This document shows, in pieces, positions 12,644 to 27,100 of a stretch of 64,000 nucleotides of DNA. Both the position numbers and the translations under genes were made by a program. The stretch is taken from the NCBI GenBank assembly GCA_964035015.1, contig OZ035999.1, positions 3,795,627 to 3,859,626 on the forward strand, read 5' to 3'. Under the pieces are notes generated by a model, which saw only the letters and a program-made list of their open reading frames with translations, was not told the origin of the DNA and ran no database searches. The number at the start of each line of letters is the position of its first letter. The stretch's first letter is position 1. This DNA comes from Corallium rubrum. Its lineage: Eukaryota > Cnidaria > Anthozoa > Scleralcyonacea > Coralliidae.

Positions 12644-15600
12644 GTAAGCTTATAAGTGTAGTGAAGGTGATATTATTAAAATCACTTCGCGTCAATCTAA
12701 TATGTTGTCGAGTATTTTTGTTGACAGGGTTTGTTTAAAAATAAAATGTCAGTTTATAATAATAGGAAACGCCGTCTTGAACCGAGCTTCGTTTGGGAAA
12801 ATGTGGCGAAACAGGGGAGACGGACAGCTGACATTTGGTTTAGTGATTAACAAAAGGGATTCGAGATTGTTTGATAACATTTGCGTCCCTTATAGAACTG
12901 GCGGTGTTTGACAGCTGTCTCCCGAAACTCGGTCATACTTTTCACGTAGATAAGAGCTTCCCCGCCGCTTCCTATTTGTTATTAAAATAAAGAACTCTTA
13001 AACACTGTTAACAGTAATCCTGCTAAACTTGTAAAATGCCCAACCTATTAACATCACCGATCCATATAAAACAGTTCTCCACGCGTCTCTCAAAGACATT
13101 TCTCACGAACCACAACTGGAGCTTTGAAATCTTTTATTCCACTTGACCTCGCAATATTTTTAGTTGGCAGAGAGAGGTCACTGTTTTGGTTGTCTTCATT
13201 TTACGACGTACTGTGAACATGAAACATATACCCAAATCGTTGTCGCTATTTACCAAAGTGTCATTGTTTAAATATGAGAAAGATAAGTTTCATCGGCCAT
13301 GTCATCTCTTATAAGCGGATTACATTGAAAGTGCACTCAAAGGAAATTCTTTTTGAGAAGACCATTCAGTGAAAGCTCTTAATCTGAATTACGAGTGTTT
13401 AGATTTGTTTTGCCCGAGAAGGCTGCCTTTCCGCGGGCTTCTTTGCGTGATGGAGGCTTCTTTTATGTTACAAGCGTAACGGAGGTTGTCACGCGAAAAT
13501 TTACATGTCTATGAATTTCTTAACTGTTCCCTTGAATTTCTACATTTCATCTGTACACATTTTTTAAAAATTTATTTTGGGAAAGTTTCGGGTTTTTTCA
13601 CAAATCCGTCTTTATTCATTAATACTACTGTATATTGTCCTGACGTCTTATCACTTTCGTCTTAATATCACTTTCATCTTAATATCACTTTCGGGAATTA
13701 TTTTTTACGCTTGAAATCCTTGAAAGAAACGTCCAAAAACCGTTTTCGTTTATTAGGAGTGTTTTTAGTAGAAAACAATTAGAATAAAAGTCGGAGTGCC
13801 GTGACGGTATCGTTTACGTTTTCTACTTTTGTCGATTTGTCGGCCGGGTATAAACTTAATTACTTAGAAATATTTCTCTCAAAAGGGAATTGACAACTTG
13901 ACCTTTCTGGCATGATCTCAGAAAATGAAGGACAAAGATAATACATAATTATTTGCGTGGTTGATATTCAGTAGTTGTTCAGCGTTATTTCCTGGTGTGG
14001 TGAGTGGCACTGTGTATTAAAAGTTCATGAAGAACTCAGCATGTATTACAGAGAGTGTTGTTTGTGAGACAGAAAGTTTTTTGTTTTCAAGCTTCAGGCA
14101 ATGCTCATGAGGACACCTGTCAACGTTGTTAATCATTCCCTGGTGAACACACACACAAGAAAGATATGTCCTTAATAATGTTGAACTCAAATATGACTGT
14201 GAGATGCTTGTGGATGTTCCTTGTTGCCACATCAGCTTTGTCTTTCTCAACAAAGCAATTCATCATACAAGTACCATTGTTACTTCATCACGCTGAGTAT
14301 GTTTTGACTTAAAGTCCTGACACAAGTACAAAAATGTACATATTGCTTTCATTAAATATACAATCAATAAAGCACAGTTGATTACTTGTGGTCCTGGGGG
14401 CCAAAAGGTCAAATGAGGAAATATATGCCCACATTTCACAGGAGAAAACAGACTAACCAACTTTTGAGATATGACATGCCAAACATGATTTTTGTCTATA
14501 TTTTTCCATATAGTGTAATGGACCAATGGTGATGATTTTTTCCATGCAACTTCAGCTCAGTTTATTTTTCACAGTTGACATGTGAGACATTTGAATTAAG
14601 AGTACTTCCCAAATTAAGCCAGTTATAAATGCATACAAATAGGTTAAAATTGTTAAAACATTCTTTAGTACAACTCCAATCATTATACAATTTAGCAAAC
14701 CATTAATTAAGTCTGTTAATTTGTGTTGAGAACTTGTATATCTTGGTATTTATTATTTTAATCAACTGAATAATTAGCGATCAATTGCTTCAATTTGCAT
14801 GTTATACTGCATCAACAAAATGAATTTTCTGATATCCTTCAGTCTTATGTTTTTCTGTAAAATCTCCAGATTTTCTATCAGATACATAGTCAGGAATTTC
14901 AATGTGGTGGTTGAACAAGAGTCAGTGGACTGTGAGAGGTTTAAATATTGAAATACAGGCAGTCTGGAGTGTTTCCCCAGAAACATTTTAGGATTGCAGG
15001 GCACCTTCAAAATTAAGAAAAGTGTACCAACAGGAAAAGGTTACAGGATAGATACATAGGAGCATAGGCCTGAGTTGCAGCATGATTTGCATCTTGGGAT
15101 AGCAAGCGTGGCATCAGAACCTAGTAATGTGCTCCAAATTAGCTTTAATAGATGTTGCTAGTGTAATTGACATTTGGTGTTGGAAAGAATATTATTGTTA
15201 TTCCTAGGCACTAAATTAAAAAAAAAGTTAAAAAAAAAAAATCCGACCTACCCTACCTAAGTTTTTGTGAAGAGAAATAGGAAACCCAGGTATTTTTCTT
15301 TTGCCTAATAACAGTTGTAATGTACAACATTACTCTAAATTATTAGGAGCAAGAATTTTAAAAATTACTGTCTATGATGCCCCCATGCCTGAGTCTGAGT
15401 TAAATAAAATGTCTGAGTTAAATAAAATGCTCTCTTCATCACCTAAACTGGTTCCTTCCAACAAACTTTGCTGGTGGACACATTTTTTGCACTACTTTCT
15501 TTCAATCTCACCCATGCTCCTCTATAATTTTTATTAGTACCCATCACTATGTATCATTACCCATCACTATCTATGAATATCTATTACTACCCATCACTAT

Positions 15601-18037
15601 GGATCATCTACAGTATCATTCACTACCTATGAATACATATCACTATACCCATCACTATGGCCCCTACCCTACCAATACATATCATTTCCATTATATTCCT
15701 GACATAAACTGGCTCTCACATTACAAGATGTTACATTTTGAGAGTGACTTTACAGTACATTATGACACCTTACAGTATATTATGACACCTTCAGTTTAAC
15801 ATTTTTGCACCTTAGGTTATGTTGTAAGAACTTATAATACATTGTGAGACATTATGTCCTGAGACTTTCATTATGTTATGGGACCTAACATCAGTTTTCC
15901 TATCCACAGACATTGTCTGTTTATTAACAGCCATGCCCACAATCAAATTGACTTTCTGTAAATAATTCCCATTCTGAAAATAATTTAGGCAATAATTTAC
16001 CAAACCATAATTTGATTCCTGTCTGGTGCCTCAATAATGCATTGATGTTAACCAAATGTATTTACTTTCACTTTATTTTCAAGGACAAATAGGTTATGAT
16101 ATTAATGTTTTGCCTGTGTGGAAAAGGGGTATAACTGGAAAAGGTGTTGTAGTAACCATTGTGGATGATGGTATTGAGCATACCCATCCAGATTTGAAAA
16201 AGAATTATGATAAAAAAGGAAGTTATGATTTTAATGGCCAGGATCGTGATCCTTCACCTCGTTACACTGGCAAAAATTGGAATAAACATGGTACAAGGTA
16301 ATATATTGGAAAATGGGTTGCTTATAACAATATTCTTTGTTCTTGAGATTATTGGTACATGTATTTTAGAAAGGGGGCAGTTATTCAGGAGGGGTGCTTT
16401 AATACACAAAACATCTTAGTCTGTGACAAAAAGAACTTTACTAAAAACAGAAACTAGAACAGAAACTGTGAAGGGTGTTTCTTATTAAAAAACACATTAG
16501 GGGCTGTATATTTGAGAGGGGTGCTTATTTAGGAAAACAGTGGAGGGAGGATGCTATTTATTTGAGAGGGGTCACTTATTGAAAGCATTGTGGTGAGTGA
16601 ATACTCTAATGGTATTTCATAGCTAATTGCTTCTGACTGTGAACTATGCTTTTTTAATACTGACCATGGTGAAGGGGAAAAGAAAGGTGTGTGTTAATTA
16701 CAAAGAATGCAAATCTACATGTTTGAGTCAAGGGATGTGGGGTAGCTAAGGTCCTCCAGCCTGGTTGCCACCATATGACCTATGGCTTACCATGGAGCAA
16801 AGTGTTGTGTATATCAGGGACGTAGCCAGGGGCTGTGGGAGCCGCGGCTCCCCCTCTTTTGACATAAAACAACAGACATGTAACTACAAAACTGATGCAA
16901 TATGCCATTGTGTCAGGAAATATACTGTAAACAGTGTATTCAATCTACTGAGTGTATGCATTTTGAGTATGTATGTGACGTTTGCGTGTTTTGAGTATTT
17001 TATATGATGTTTTTTAACCTTTAGGGTCTGTAAAATCTTCCTCCAAAAGCCAGGAAATGGCATTTCAGCAGCTCTTGATTTCAAAATTTCCCGGGGGAGC
17101 ATGCCCCCAGACCCCCCTAAAAATTTATTTTGATTTCGACTCCCCCCCCTTTCAAAATCATGGCTACATGCCTGGTGTATATGGAAGAAGGAAAACCAGA
17201 GAGAAGCCTTTAAAGTGCAGGAGAGACCAACTTCCACAACTCTACTCACATGTAGAGCTTGATAATCAATTCTTTTTGGTTATCCACCCTATCCAACTGG
17301 GCTTCAGACCTCAGTCGTGAGGGCAGTGTACGGCTAACAAGACATACTACTTGAGTTTCCCTTGTGGAAAACTGCAAGAATTACCCATTGCTACCAAGGA
17401 TGTCTCTGGGTTCTCCTTCTGACAAGTAAAATCGTTTGGCTTTGACAGAGTAATTAAAAATAATAGAAGGGCCGTTTTTGGTCGGCTAAGGCAGAAATGG
17501 GTTAAAAGGTACACATTTTACAGGACAGGCACATCGCACTTCAGTAGCACTACCCGGGCCTGAATGTGGCACCACCTCATATAGTGGACCAATGTAGCAT
17601 TTGAGCTTGTACTTTTGCCGTTGAACAGCTGAAATACTGAGTCATCGACCCTGGGAAAAAATTGATTGAGATTTTTGTTACGCTTATTCACCATAATTTT
17701 TCTGATGGTTTTCCCTTCAAATCAACAAAGAGTTGTATTTTTTTCTTCTAGGTGTGCAGGTGAGGTTGCTGGAGAGGCCAATAACGGTGTGTGTGGAGTT
17801 GGAGTTGCATACAACGCCGGAATTGGTGGCATTCGTATGTTGGACGGTGATGTGACGGATAGTGTGGAGGCAAGCTCACTCAGCTGGGCTTCTGATCACA
17901 TTCATATATACAGCAGTAGTTGGGGACCTGCAGATAAGGGACTGAAAGTTGATGGACCTGGTGTGTTAGCCAAGAAAGCACTCAGAGATGGTAGGTGGAA
18001 GTTTGATGTTTAAGAACCCCTGTCTCTTCTCCAACGA

Positions 18038-18128
<91 letters not shown>

Positions 18129-21100
18129 TATATATATATATATATGTATATGTAATACCATAATCACCTCGGATTCTTTCGTTCTCCGAGGGAATGTAAA
18201 CCTTGTATTTCCCTCATTGCTCCTGCAAGAGGGAAATTTATCCTTTGTCTTCTAATTTTCCCGTGCATGTTGATGAGGGAAAATTAGAAGACAAAGAAAT
18301 CCTTTGTCTGCTTCTAAATTTCCCGCTTGCATATATTTTCCCTCATCAATATGCACAGGGAAATTAGATGCAATTTCTCTGATCAACCATGTAAATTTCC
18401 TGTCGGTAAGATTCTCAAAGTTTTTCTCGGCGATCATAATATTACAAACTAACAACATGACTTTTCTGGAAATTAGCGATTAAATTTCCCTTTTGCCTCG
18501 GGAAGATTTTCACAAACCTTCCCTCGCGGCGGGAAATTTAATCACTAATTTCCCTCAAGTCATGTTATTACTTATAATTATTGCATCATTACACACTTAC
18601 AAAGAGTTCTGATTGACATTCCTAAGTAAACCCGTAAGCTTCTGCTTGGAAGAGAGACGTTGTGTTATCTGAGCCCCACTGTCGCTCAATGGTTACGGCG
18701 TATCATGTAGTACTTTGCGAAACAAAACGCTATTTTGTGAAATGGTACTTTTCAAAGCAGCAAAAACTCATCGCAGAAACTAGTTTGCAGCTTGCTGCAC
18801 CTTTGCTTGTATCTCATAAAAAAAAAACTCAAAACGAGAAAACAAGCACTGCGAGTTGTTTTTAATTAGATGCAAACACTTCCCGCGAGATGGTTTTTGC
18901 GACGACTGGAAAAGAGCCTTTACCCTAGTATAATCGCCAAGCTGACCTACTATCAGATTTACTGCTAAGTATCTCGTTCGGCGCAGTAAACTCACTCGTG
19001 GACCAGTTTAGTCTATGAGCCACTAGGCGGTAAACACGCTAGTGTGTCATAGACTATAAACGCCAGTAAGGTCTAACCTGCAGTGTATTAGTTACATAAT
19101 TAGCACAGTTTTTGGCGGCAAACACGTTAATGCAGACAATGCATGGGTCAAGTTAGTGTATGAGCTATATAAGCCGCGGCAAACTCACGTATATAAGCGC
19201 AATATAATCTCGTTTCCAGAGCCTGTATGTAAGCCATAAAAAGGAAAATTGTTGGAAGAACTTTGTTCGTTGTACATACAAGGAAATATGAAGTTGTCAT
19301 AGAAAACTTGGCCGTGTACACGCCTGGGGTTGCGCTCATATTGATTCAACTTGGTCAAAAACCTTTCATGAATATTTGTTTTGTTGTACTGGCACAGACG
19401 GATGACTCAAATCAAACCTGCATGAAAGCTTCAGTTTTAGTTGTACGAGCTTGAAAAATGACATTGACAGCTCACTAAAAGTAAACCTTTTGGGTCATTT
19501 TTAAGACAAAACTGGACTTAGCTATAGACCTTATTCAAAAATGGCCGCCGAATTAGAATTCTTTTATGTGCATATAAATTAGCCCTTATGACCTCGTTTT
19601 AAAGTAAAAATTCTTTTGAATTTCACACATGAAAACGAGTTCATAAGGGCTAATTTATATGTATATAAAAGAATTTTAATTCGGTGGCCATTTTTGAATA
19701 AGGTCTATACTTGCTTTTGGCACCATCTTTGTTGTTTTTAGTTTTTATAATTTTACGACTTTAATTTGGCGGATGGTACTATAAGAATACAATGAATGAA
19801 GAAAGAAAAAGCCAAATATGGGTTGACACAATCAATTACTCCTCAGAGATCCGTGGGTCCTTGTTATACTCGGGCTACCTGTGTAGCCGAGTCTGTTATT
19901 TTGCGTCGCGATATTGCATTATTATTTTGCGTCGCGATATTGCATTCTTGCAGGCGTTGCTAAACTTCACGACGTTGTCTAATGATCGCTTGAATCTAGC
20001 GAATCTAAGGCTTAGCATAAGCTATGCCAAACTGCATTGCTATCTTGTGTTATAAGAAAAAAATATTTCATATTATGGAAAGAAACCAGTCCGGTTAGGC
20101 GAGATCTCAAACTAAGGCAGTGCATGGATCATATCGTCTTTTGCAAAATATAAATGGATATGCGATGACTCGAGCAAAAGTATATCGCCATGCTTATTAA
20201 TTTGTTATATATTGCGCCAATTTCATCCCACTCAGGTGCGTAGGCAAAGTATGGCCCGGTTCACGGGATCCTAGGAACAGGCCTTAATTAAATAAGGCGG
20301 AGAACGTAAGTAGTCGAGATGTTGTCGGGTGATTGCAGAGAGAGAAGTTTAATTAAGAAATAGTTAAATTTCTGTTCACCCTGAGGGGCCGTTTACATGA
20401 ATCCGAACTGAGTTTCAACCCGGATTGAAAAGCGAAGTCAATCCGTGTTTACATGGAATTGGGTTTCTGGATTGAAATCCCCCTGAAATCCGTAAATATT
20501 AGAAAACACGCATGCATTGTTTGTTCTAGTCCTCTCTGTCATGTTTTTTATTCCGGAATGAAACTCGCACCGCGTTGACATGATTCCGGAACGAAATTTC
20601 AATCCGGAATGAGATTTCAATCCGGATGAGAAACGGATTGAACTCAATCTGGAATTAGCTAATCTCAATCCGGATTCATGTAAACAGATAAAGGAGTTCA
20701 ATCCGGATTGAAACTCATCCGCATTCATGTAAACGGCCCTGAAAGAGCTTCAGACTTCTTCCTGTAATTGTATGATTATGTGTTTGTATTCTCATACCGC
20801 AGATTTTACAACACATGACAATATTCTGGCAGAATATTGTCTTGTGTTGTAAAAAGAACGTCCGGAGCTATATTGGATAGCTTTGTATACAATCTACAAT
20901 GACAGAAAATTGTTGGCATACTTATCAGGATTTGGCGCCGCATTGAGTACATGCCCTTGAAAATCTGAAGTGGTTATTGTGGCCACCGCTGACCAGCAGC
21001 GGTTGCCATATTTTATTACAGGTGTAAAAACACAGCCTGTTGGCGTTTCGGAACAGCCGTATACAATGTTGTGCTGTACCCTGTGAACAGTAGGTGTTGT

Positions 21101-24100
21101 CAACAGTGCTCTTCATGCCTGTTAACCTGTTCATCCAACCGAGTGTTGTTCATGCACAAGTTACAGCATGATGAAGTATAACAGTGCTGAACAGCCATGT
21201 TGTGTTAACAACGCTTGAATAATGCTGTTCTACCAATGTTGTTCTCCTGTTTCAACAACCACGAACAGCCATTGTTGGTCCAAGCACGGTGGTTCAACAT
21301 TGCTGCTAACAACCTGTGCTATTTTTGGCTGTGACGCTGTGTAGTCTGCGACCTTTAGAACCACTGATCATCATCTCTAAGTATGATAACGTCATCACTC
21401 GGCAATAATCGCGGACGATTCGGAGGACTGCTCCTAAGGTCGAAATTGAACTTTGCATCAGAACAAAGAAATTTGCCAGGGTGAGTTACCCCGTCAGTCT
21501 GTCTCATACAAACACTATGGTTGGAAAAACACTGTTTGTTATACCAACTTGAAACTCGTCATGTGCCGAGTAAAACCCATCCATATAATCAGGCCCTTAA
21601 CTCTTTCATGCGCATTGTTGTTGTGGAACAATTTTATCTTTTTACTCTGTCTAAAGGCGGATTTCCGGTCCTCGCACGAAACAAGTCGCAGAGTACTTGC
21701 ATCTAATTAAAAAGAACTCGCAGTGCTTGTTTAGTTGCAAATACTCGCAGCAAGCTGCGAAGCATTTTTTGCAATGACTGGAAATCCGCCTTAACGCCTG
21801 ACGACTTTACTCACCAAGGGAAGAAGTCTCGAAAAGCCATACATTCATGAAAATTTATGAAAGGGTAAAAACGTATTGTCCCCGCATTTACTACCGTTTT
21901 TCGTGGTTCCAGGATATATTCTTTTTGACACAGTCTGATAACGAGAAAGAAAAGTGTTTGTATATTTAACAATAGTGAACCTGCACAATCCAACGAGAAT
22001 GAACGAATATGCAGTTATGCTAATTATCTGATATGGCAAGCAAAATCTTAGATGTTCATTGACTGACTGTTGCCGGAATGTAATCAATAGTCGTCAACAT
22101 TCACTATATAAGAACGACCAAAACTCGTATAGCTGTACTATACCTTCACGCTGGAAACCGATCGAGAAACCATACATATCATGCTATTCATAAGCCCATT
22201 TGAATCATACCGGCAGAGAAATCACCTGAGGTATAGTGTTATGAAAATGTTCTCTTACCACCACAGCCACCGCTTCACAATTTATGTCAACCCCAAATTG
22301 TCATTAACCCATTGGTAGCTCTCCCCTTGACCACCTTGACAAATATATATAAAATCGTCTGGCATTAGCCAGAGTAAAATTAGCCAGAGTAAAATACTAA
22401 AGTCTGAAGCAGTCCCAGAAGACTGATTCAGAAATCAGTCCCACAAGACTGATTCAACCAGCCGGTTGGAACGAGAAGTTATTATCACTTGCCTCAGTAC
22501 TGACGCGAATATCATAATAATTTGTCGTCTCAACCAATAGGAAAGCGAGTCCGTACGAGTCTGGACGACTGAGTCGTTCAGTTAATAAGGTTATTCGTTC
22601 GTTCTCGTTGGATTGTGCAGGTTCACTAATTAGACAACGAGACCGAGTTTTCTATGAGCTGATAGTCAACGAGGCGAAGCCGAGTTGACAATCTGCTCGT
22701 AGAAAACGATGACGAGTTGTCTAATTGTTTTAGTATCAACCATAAACAACTTTTCTTTAACGCAAATAAGTCTTATCAAACACTGTTCCAAATTTTCAGA
22801 AAGTTTTACCTTTTTGTTTGCAGTAGTCTTCCCATTCAAAATGTAGAGTAGTTCGATGGCACATGATAAACAATCGCTCACAAAAAACGAGATTGTAATT
22901 ACTTTGCTTTAAATTCGGTGTTGATATACTCCATAGACATAAGCGAATTCATTTTCTTATTCGAAAATGTCAAACTGAACAATTTTCCATTACTTTCAGG
23001 CTAATGTTTTCACGATTTCATCACTCGTATATAAATTTTAGCGGACGCCATGTTTGGCCTAGTTTCCAGGTTTTGCCCGCAGCGTGAATATGCCGTGGCG
23101 TCTGATTGGTCAGAATAGGAGTATTCCTGGTATAAGAAGGTTTATCATTGGATAACGCTACTATGGTCTATCACCAATAGACCACCAGTAGCTCAGCCAA
23201 TCAGAAAGCCGGATTTGTAATAGACCACTAGTTAGTTGATACTGAAAGGTCATATTAATCTAGAACGTGCAGCACCAATGACTATCGCCTGTACCGGCAT
23301 TTTAGTAATGTACATAATATGAACGAAGTTTCTGATGGGTTATACAAGTAATCAATCGCATTGTTAATTTGAATTCGTTCCCATGCTCCTTGCTGATTAG
23401 GGTTGGAATCAGAAATCTTACTTTATCTCGTAACACGCCTACATTTCATTGTTCTACCCATAGTCAATCGAGATATGGTCTGGAAACTCGGCAAACTTCA
23501 AAGCGCCTATAATGAGCTGTGATTTTATGTTGAACCGTACCTAAAGGTGGATTTCCATTCAGTGCATTTTATCGCGCGATCGACTTTTTACGATCGCTTT
23601 CTTTTGAATTGTGGGTTGTCAAGCGGAACGCATTTCATTAGCTTTGGTTGAATACACACATTTCAAAAGAAAGTGATCGCAAAAAGTCGATCGCGCGATA
23701 AAATGCACTGAATGGAAATCCACCTTTACACCGTGCACATCCTTTGTTTTAGGTTTATTAATATTTAAATAACACGGTTGAGTGATTGAACTGAAACCTT
23801 GCTATTGGACAATTCGTTCATTATACTAAAATACAATGTGTTCAGTGACCGTACACCGTGCACAAAAATGCATAAAGGGGAACAAAAAGATAGACCAAAG
23901 ACTTTAACTGAGTTTCCAGACCATATCTCGATTGACTATGTTCTACCAGACGCGTTAAATCTTTTATTCAACTGATTAGTATACATACAGTGTGATAACT
24001 GGTTCACACTCTCTTTAGCGGAAAAGCATGACAACAACCATTTATTGCATACCAATGAGTATTTTGATTTCTAACTCTTGAAGTTGGTTAATCAATGTTC

Positions 24101-27100
24101 ACTCGTGACAGTCGTGTAATAAAGAATTTAACTTCTCAAATTAACTCATTAATAATTCATGAGCTAATTAGAAATCAAAGAAAAATATTTGGTCATGTGT
24201 ATGACTTTTGAAACCAGGTAAAGGTCACGCAAACTGAATTCATAATTAAAAAATCAGATAAAAAACGGCACAAACAAAGAACCGTTTATTACCACATTTC
24301 TTAATTATAAATTCAATACTAATATACATGCCCCATTTTCTAATCTAATATGCACCAATATCACCAAGTCCTCGCGAATTTCACTATAATAGACTGGATT
24401 GAGAAGCTATTTCATAAACTCGTGTATCGCGTGTTTTACCATGCAGGGGTTACTAATACTCGAGAACAACAAAAATCACTCGGCCTATTACCTCGTAATT
24501 TTCAATGTTCTCGGCCTGCAGTCTTGTGATTTTCATTATTCTCTCATGTTTTACAAACACTCGAGAACAATGAAAATTACTCGGTTAACGGCTCGTGATT
24601 TTCATTGTCCTCTCGTGTTTGTAACCCCTCGTAAAACATTCCCACTCGTTTATGAAATAGACCTTACTGAAAAATGGCCACCGAATTAACATTCTTTTAT
24701 GTCCATGTAAATTAGCCCTTATGACCTCGTTTTAAAGTAAAAATTCTTTTGAATTTCCCACATGAAAACGAGTTCATAAGGGCTAATTTATATGTATATA
24801 AAAGAATTTTAATTTGGCGGCCATTTTTGAATAAGGTCTATATTACTTGATGAATCTTGTATCACATTCGTGACCAGTAGCGTTGAGTAGGGGGGTGGGG
24901 GGGGGGGGTGGCTTGGGGGTAAGCGGGGTAATTACCCCGGGCCCGGGGCAAATATAGGGGCCCGTAACATTTTAGTCCAAGAAATTTAACAGATCTGTTT
25001 TTGTCCTTTTAATATGTTTATAAAGGCGGTATGAGTATGACCATTGAATATTTTAGCTTGAGTGACGCTTTTGATGTAAAGATTGGCGTTCAGAATACTC
25101 GATATGATGGTATTAAAACATTGATTTAGGTGTATGTGTGTGGGGTGGGGGTGGAGCTCCAACGTTTGACCCAGGGCCCATCCCGGCTTTCGACGGCCCT
25201 GCTCGTGACCAGTGATTGATTAACCCTTACATGGCTACGCGATGACCCGTATATTTACCAACTGACTATCACATGTGTGTTTTAGGTGTACGCAAAGGAC
25301 GTAATGGCTTGGGCTCCATCTTTGTGTGGGCGACAGGAAACGGCGGTGACGAAGGCGATTACTGTAACTGCGATGGATACATCACAAGTATATATACTGT
25401 ATCGATAGGGGCGGTGAACGACAAGGGAAAGTCGCCGTGGTACGCCGAGGCTTGTCCTTCCACCCTCGCAGTGACGTACAGCAGTGGTCGGAAAGATCGC
25501 AATATAAACAAAAAGATAACCACAACTGATCTCCATCACTCTTGCACCAAATTGCATACGGGAACCTCCGCAGCAGCGCCGCTGGCCGCAGGTATATGGG
25601 ATATTTTTTAATTTTTTTTTTACAAGCTTTGTCATAAATGACCGGTGATCCCTACAGAGCTTATTGCTCCATTCGCAGGGTTCCTAAATATAAATATACA
25701 TTATTTACAACACATTTTATCTACAACGGACGACACGAGTGACATTTAATACAGACAGTTTTAAACGTTTGCGGGACATCAATGTCATATATTTGTTCAG
25801 TCATGGTACGATAATAATTCAGTAAGTAGGATTTAAATTGACCAATGGAAACATCAGCTTCACGGGTATGTGATGGTAAACTATTGAAAATTCTTGGAGT
25901 TCTGTTGTAAAAACTATTTTGATAAGTTAAAGTATTTACTCTCGGTACGTTTATTGCAATACTGTTATTTGAGTCACGCCTGGTGACACGATTACTTGAT
26001 TTTATAGTTATATATTGGTCGTTTCTTTTCATTGCCTTATGTTATATGATTAAAGCATTCGCGTGAATGTATTATCGTTATTTATATCCACGAGTTCACT
26101 AACAGTCTAGGAACGAGAAATTAAATACTGCTCGGGGCGAAGCCGAGTGCGGTATTTAACTCCGAATTTCTTTTTAGTGAACGAGTGCATGTAAATCCTG
26201 ATAAAACACAAACATTGATTTAAACATTTTAATTAAAAATGAGTTTCCTATAGAAATATCTAACCTACTAGTTTACCTTAAGAAATTGTAATATTCCAAG
26301 CTGTTTAATCTTTTGTATTCCTCGGTATAGCTTCACAATTTCAAAAATTCGGCTGCCGTGCTTTGTTATCCATGTGCATGCTATTAAATTTATAAAAAAA
26401 TTACTACACGAGTAACATACGCATGACTGAGTGTTGCCATGACATAAAAGAGTGTCACGTGGTGCAAATTATTCAGTCAATATATATTGACTGAATAATT
26501 TGCACCACATTATTGACTGAATAACTTGCACCACGTGACACTCTTTTATGTCATGGCAACGCTAAAATAACATGTATACTACGCGAGCCCTGATTGGTCA
26601 ATTGCCGTGTTTGGATCAGAGTATCCAAACACGGAAAATTCCCACCAAAAGATTTTTGAAAATGTCGGACAGTATATATCATATTCACTTGTGATTACTT
26701 TATAAAAGAAATACCAAATGGTTTTTTTCCGTGTTTCGAGACTCTTATCCAAACACTTGGGAAATTGCTCGACTTTCTTGTTTTGTTACGCTTTTCTGCA
26801 GTCTCGCAATTTCCCGCGTGTTTGGATCAGAGTATCCAAACATGGAAAACCATTTGGTATTTCTTTAATGCGATCCAGTCTTTTCACTATCCGTGGTTTG
26901 GCTCAGCAGTTCACCTGCTATAAGATTTTTCTAAAGGAGAATATATTTCAGAAATATTCGACAAAAAGGGGGAAAAAACAGTCGAAATCCAACGCTTTTC
27001 GGATATTGTCGGATATTTGAGATTTGTGGGATATTTTTGAGGCTTTGCCCCCCGACCTGAAAAAGCGAATTTCCGCCACTGGCAACGCTATACTGTCATT

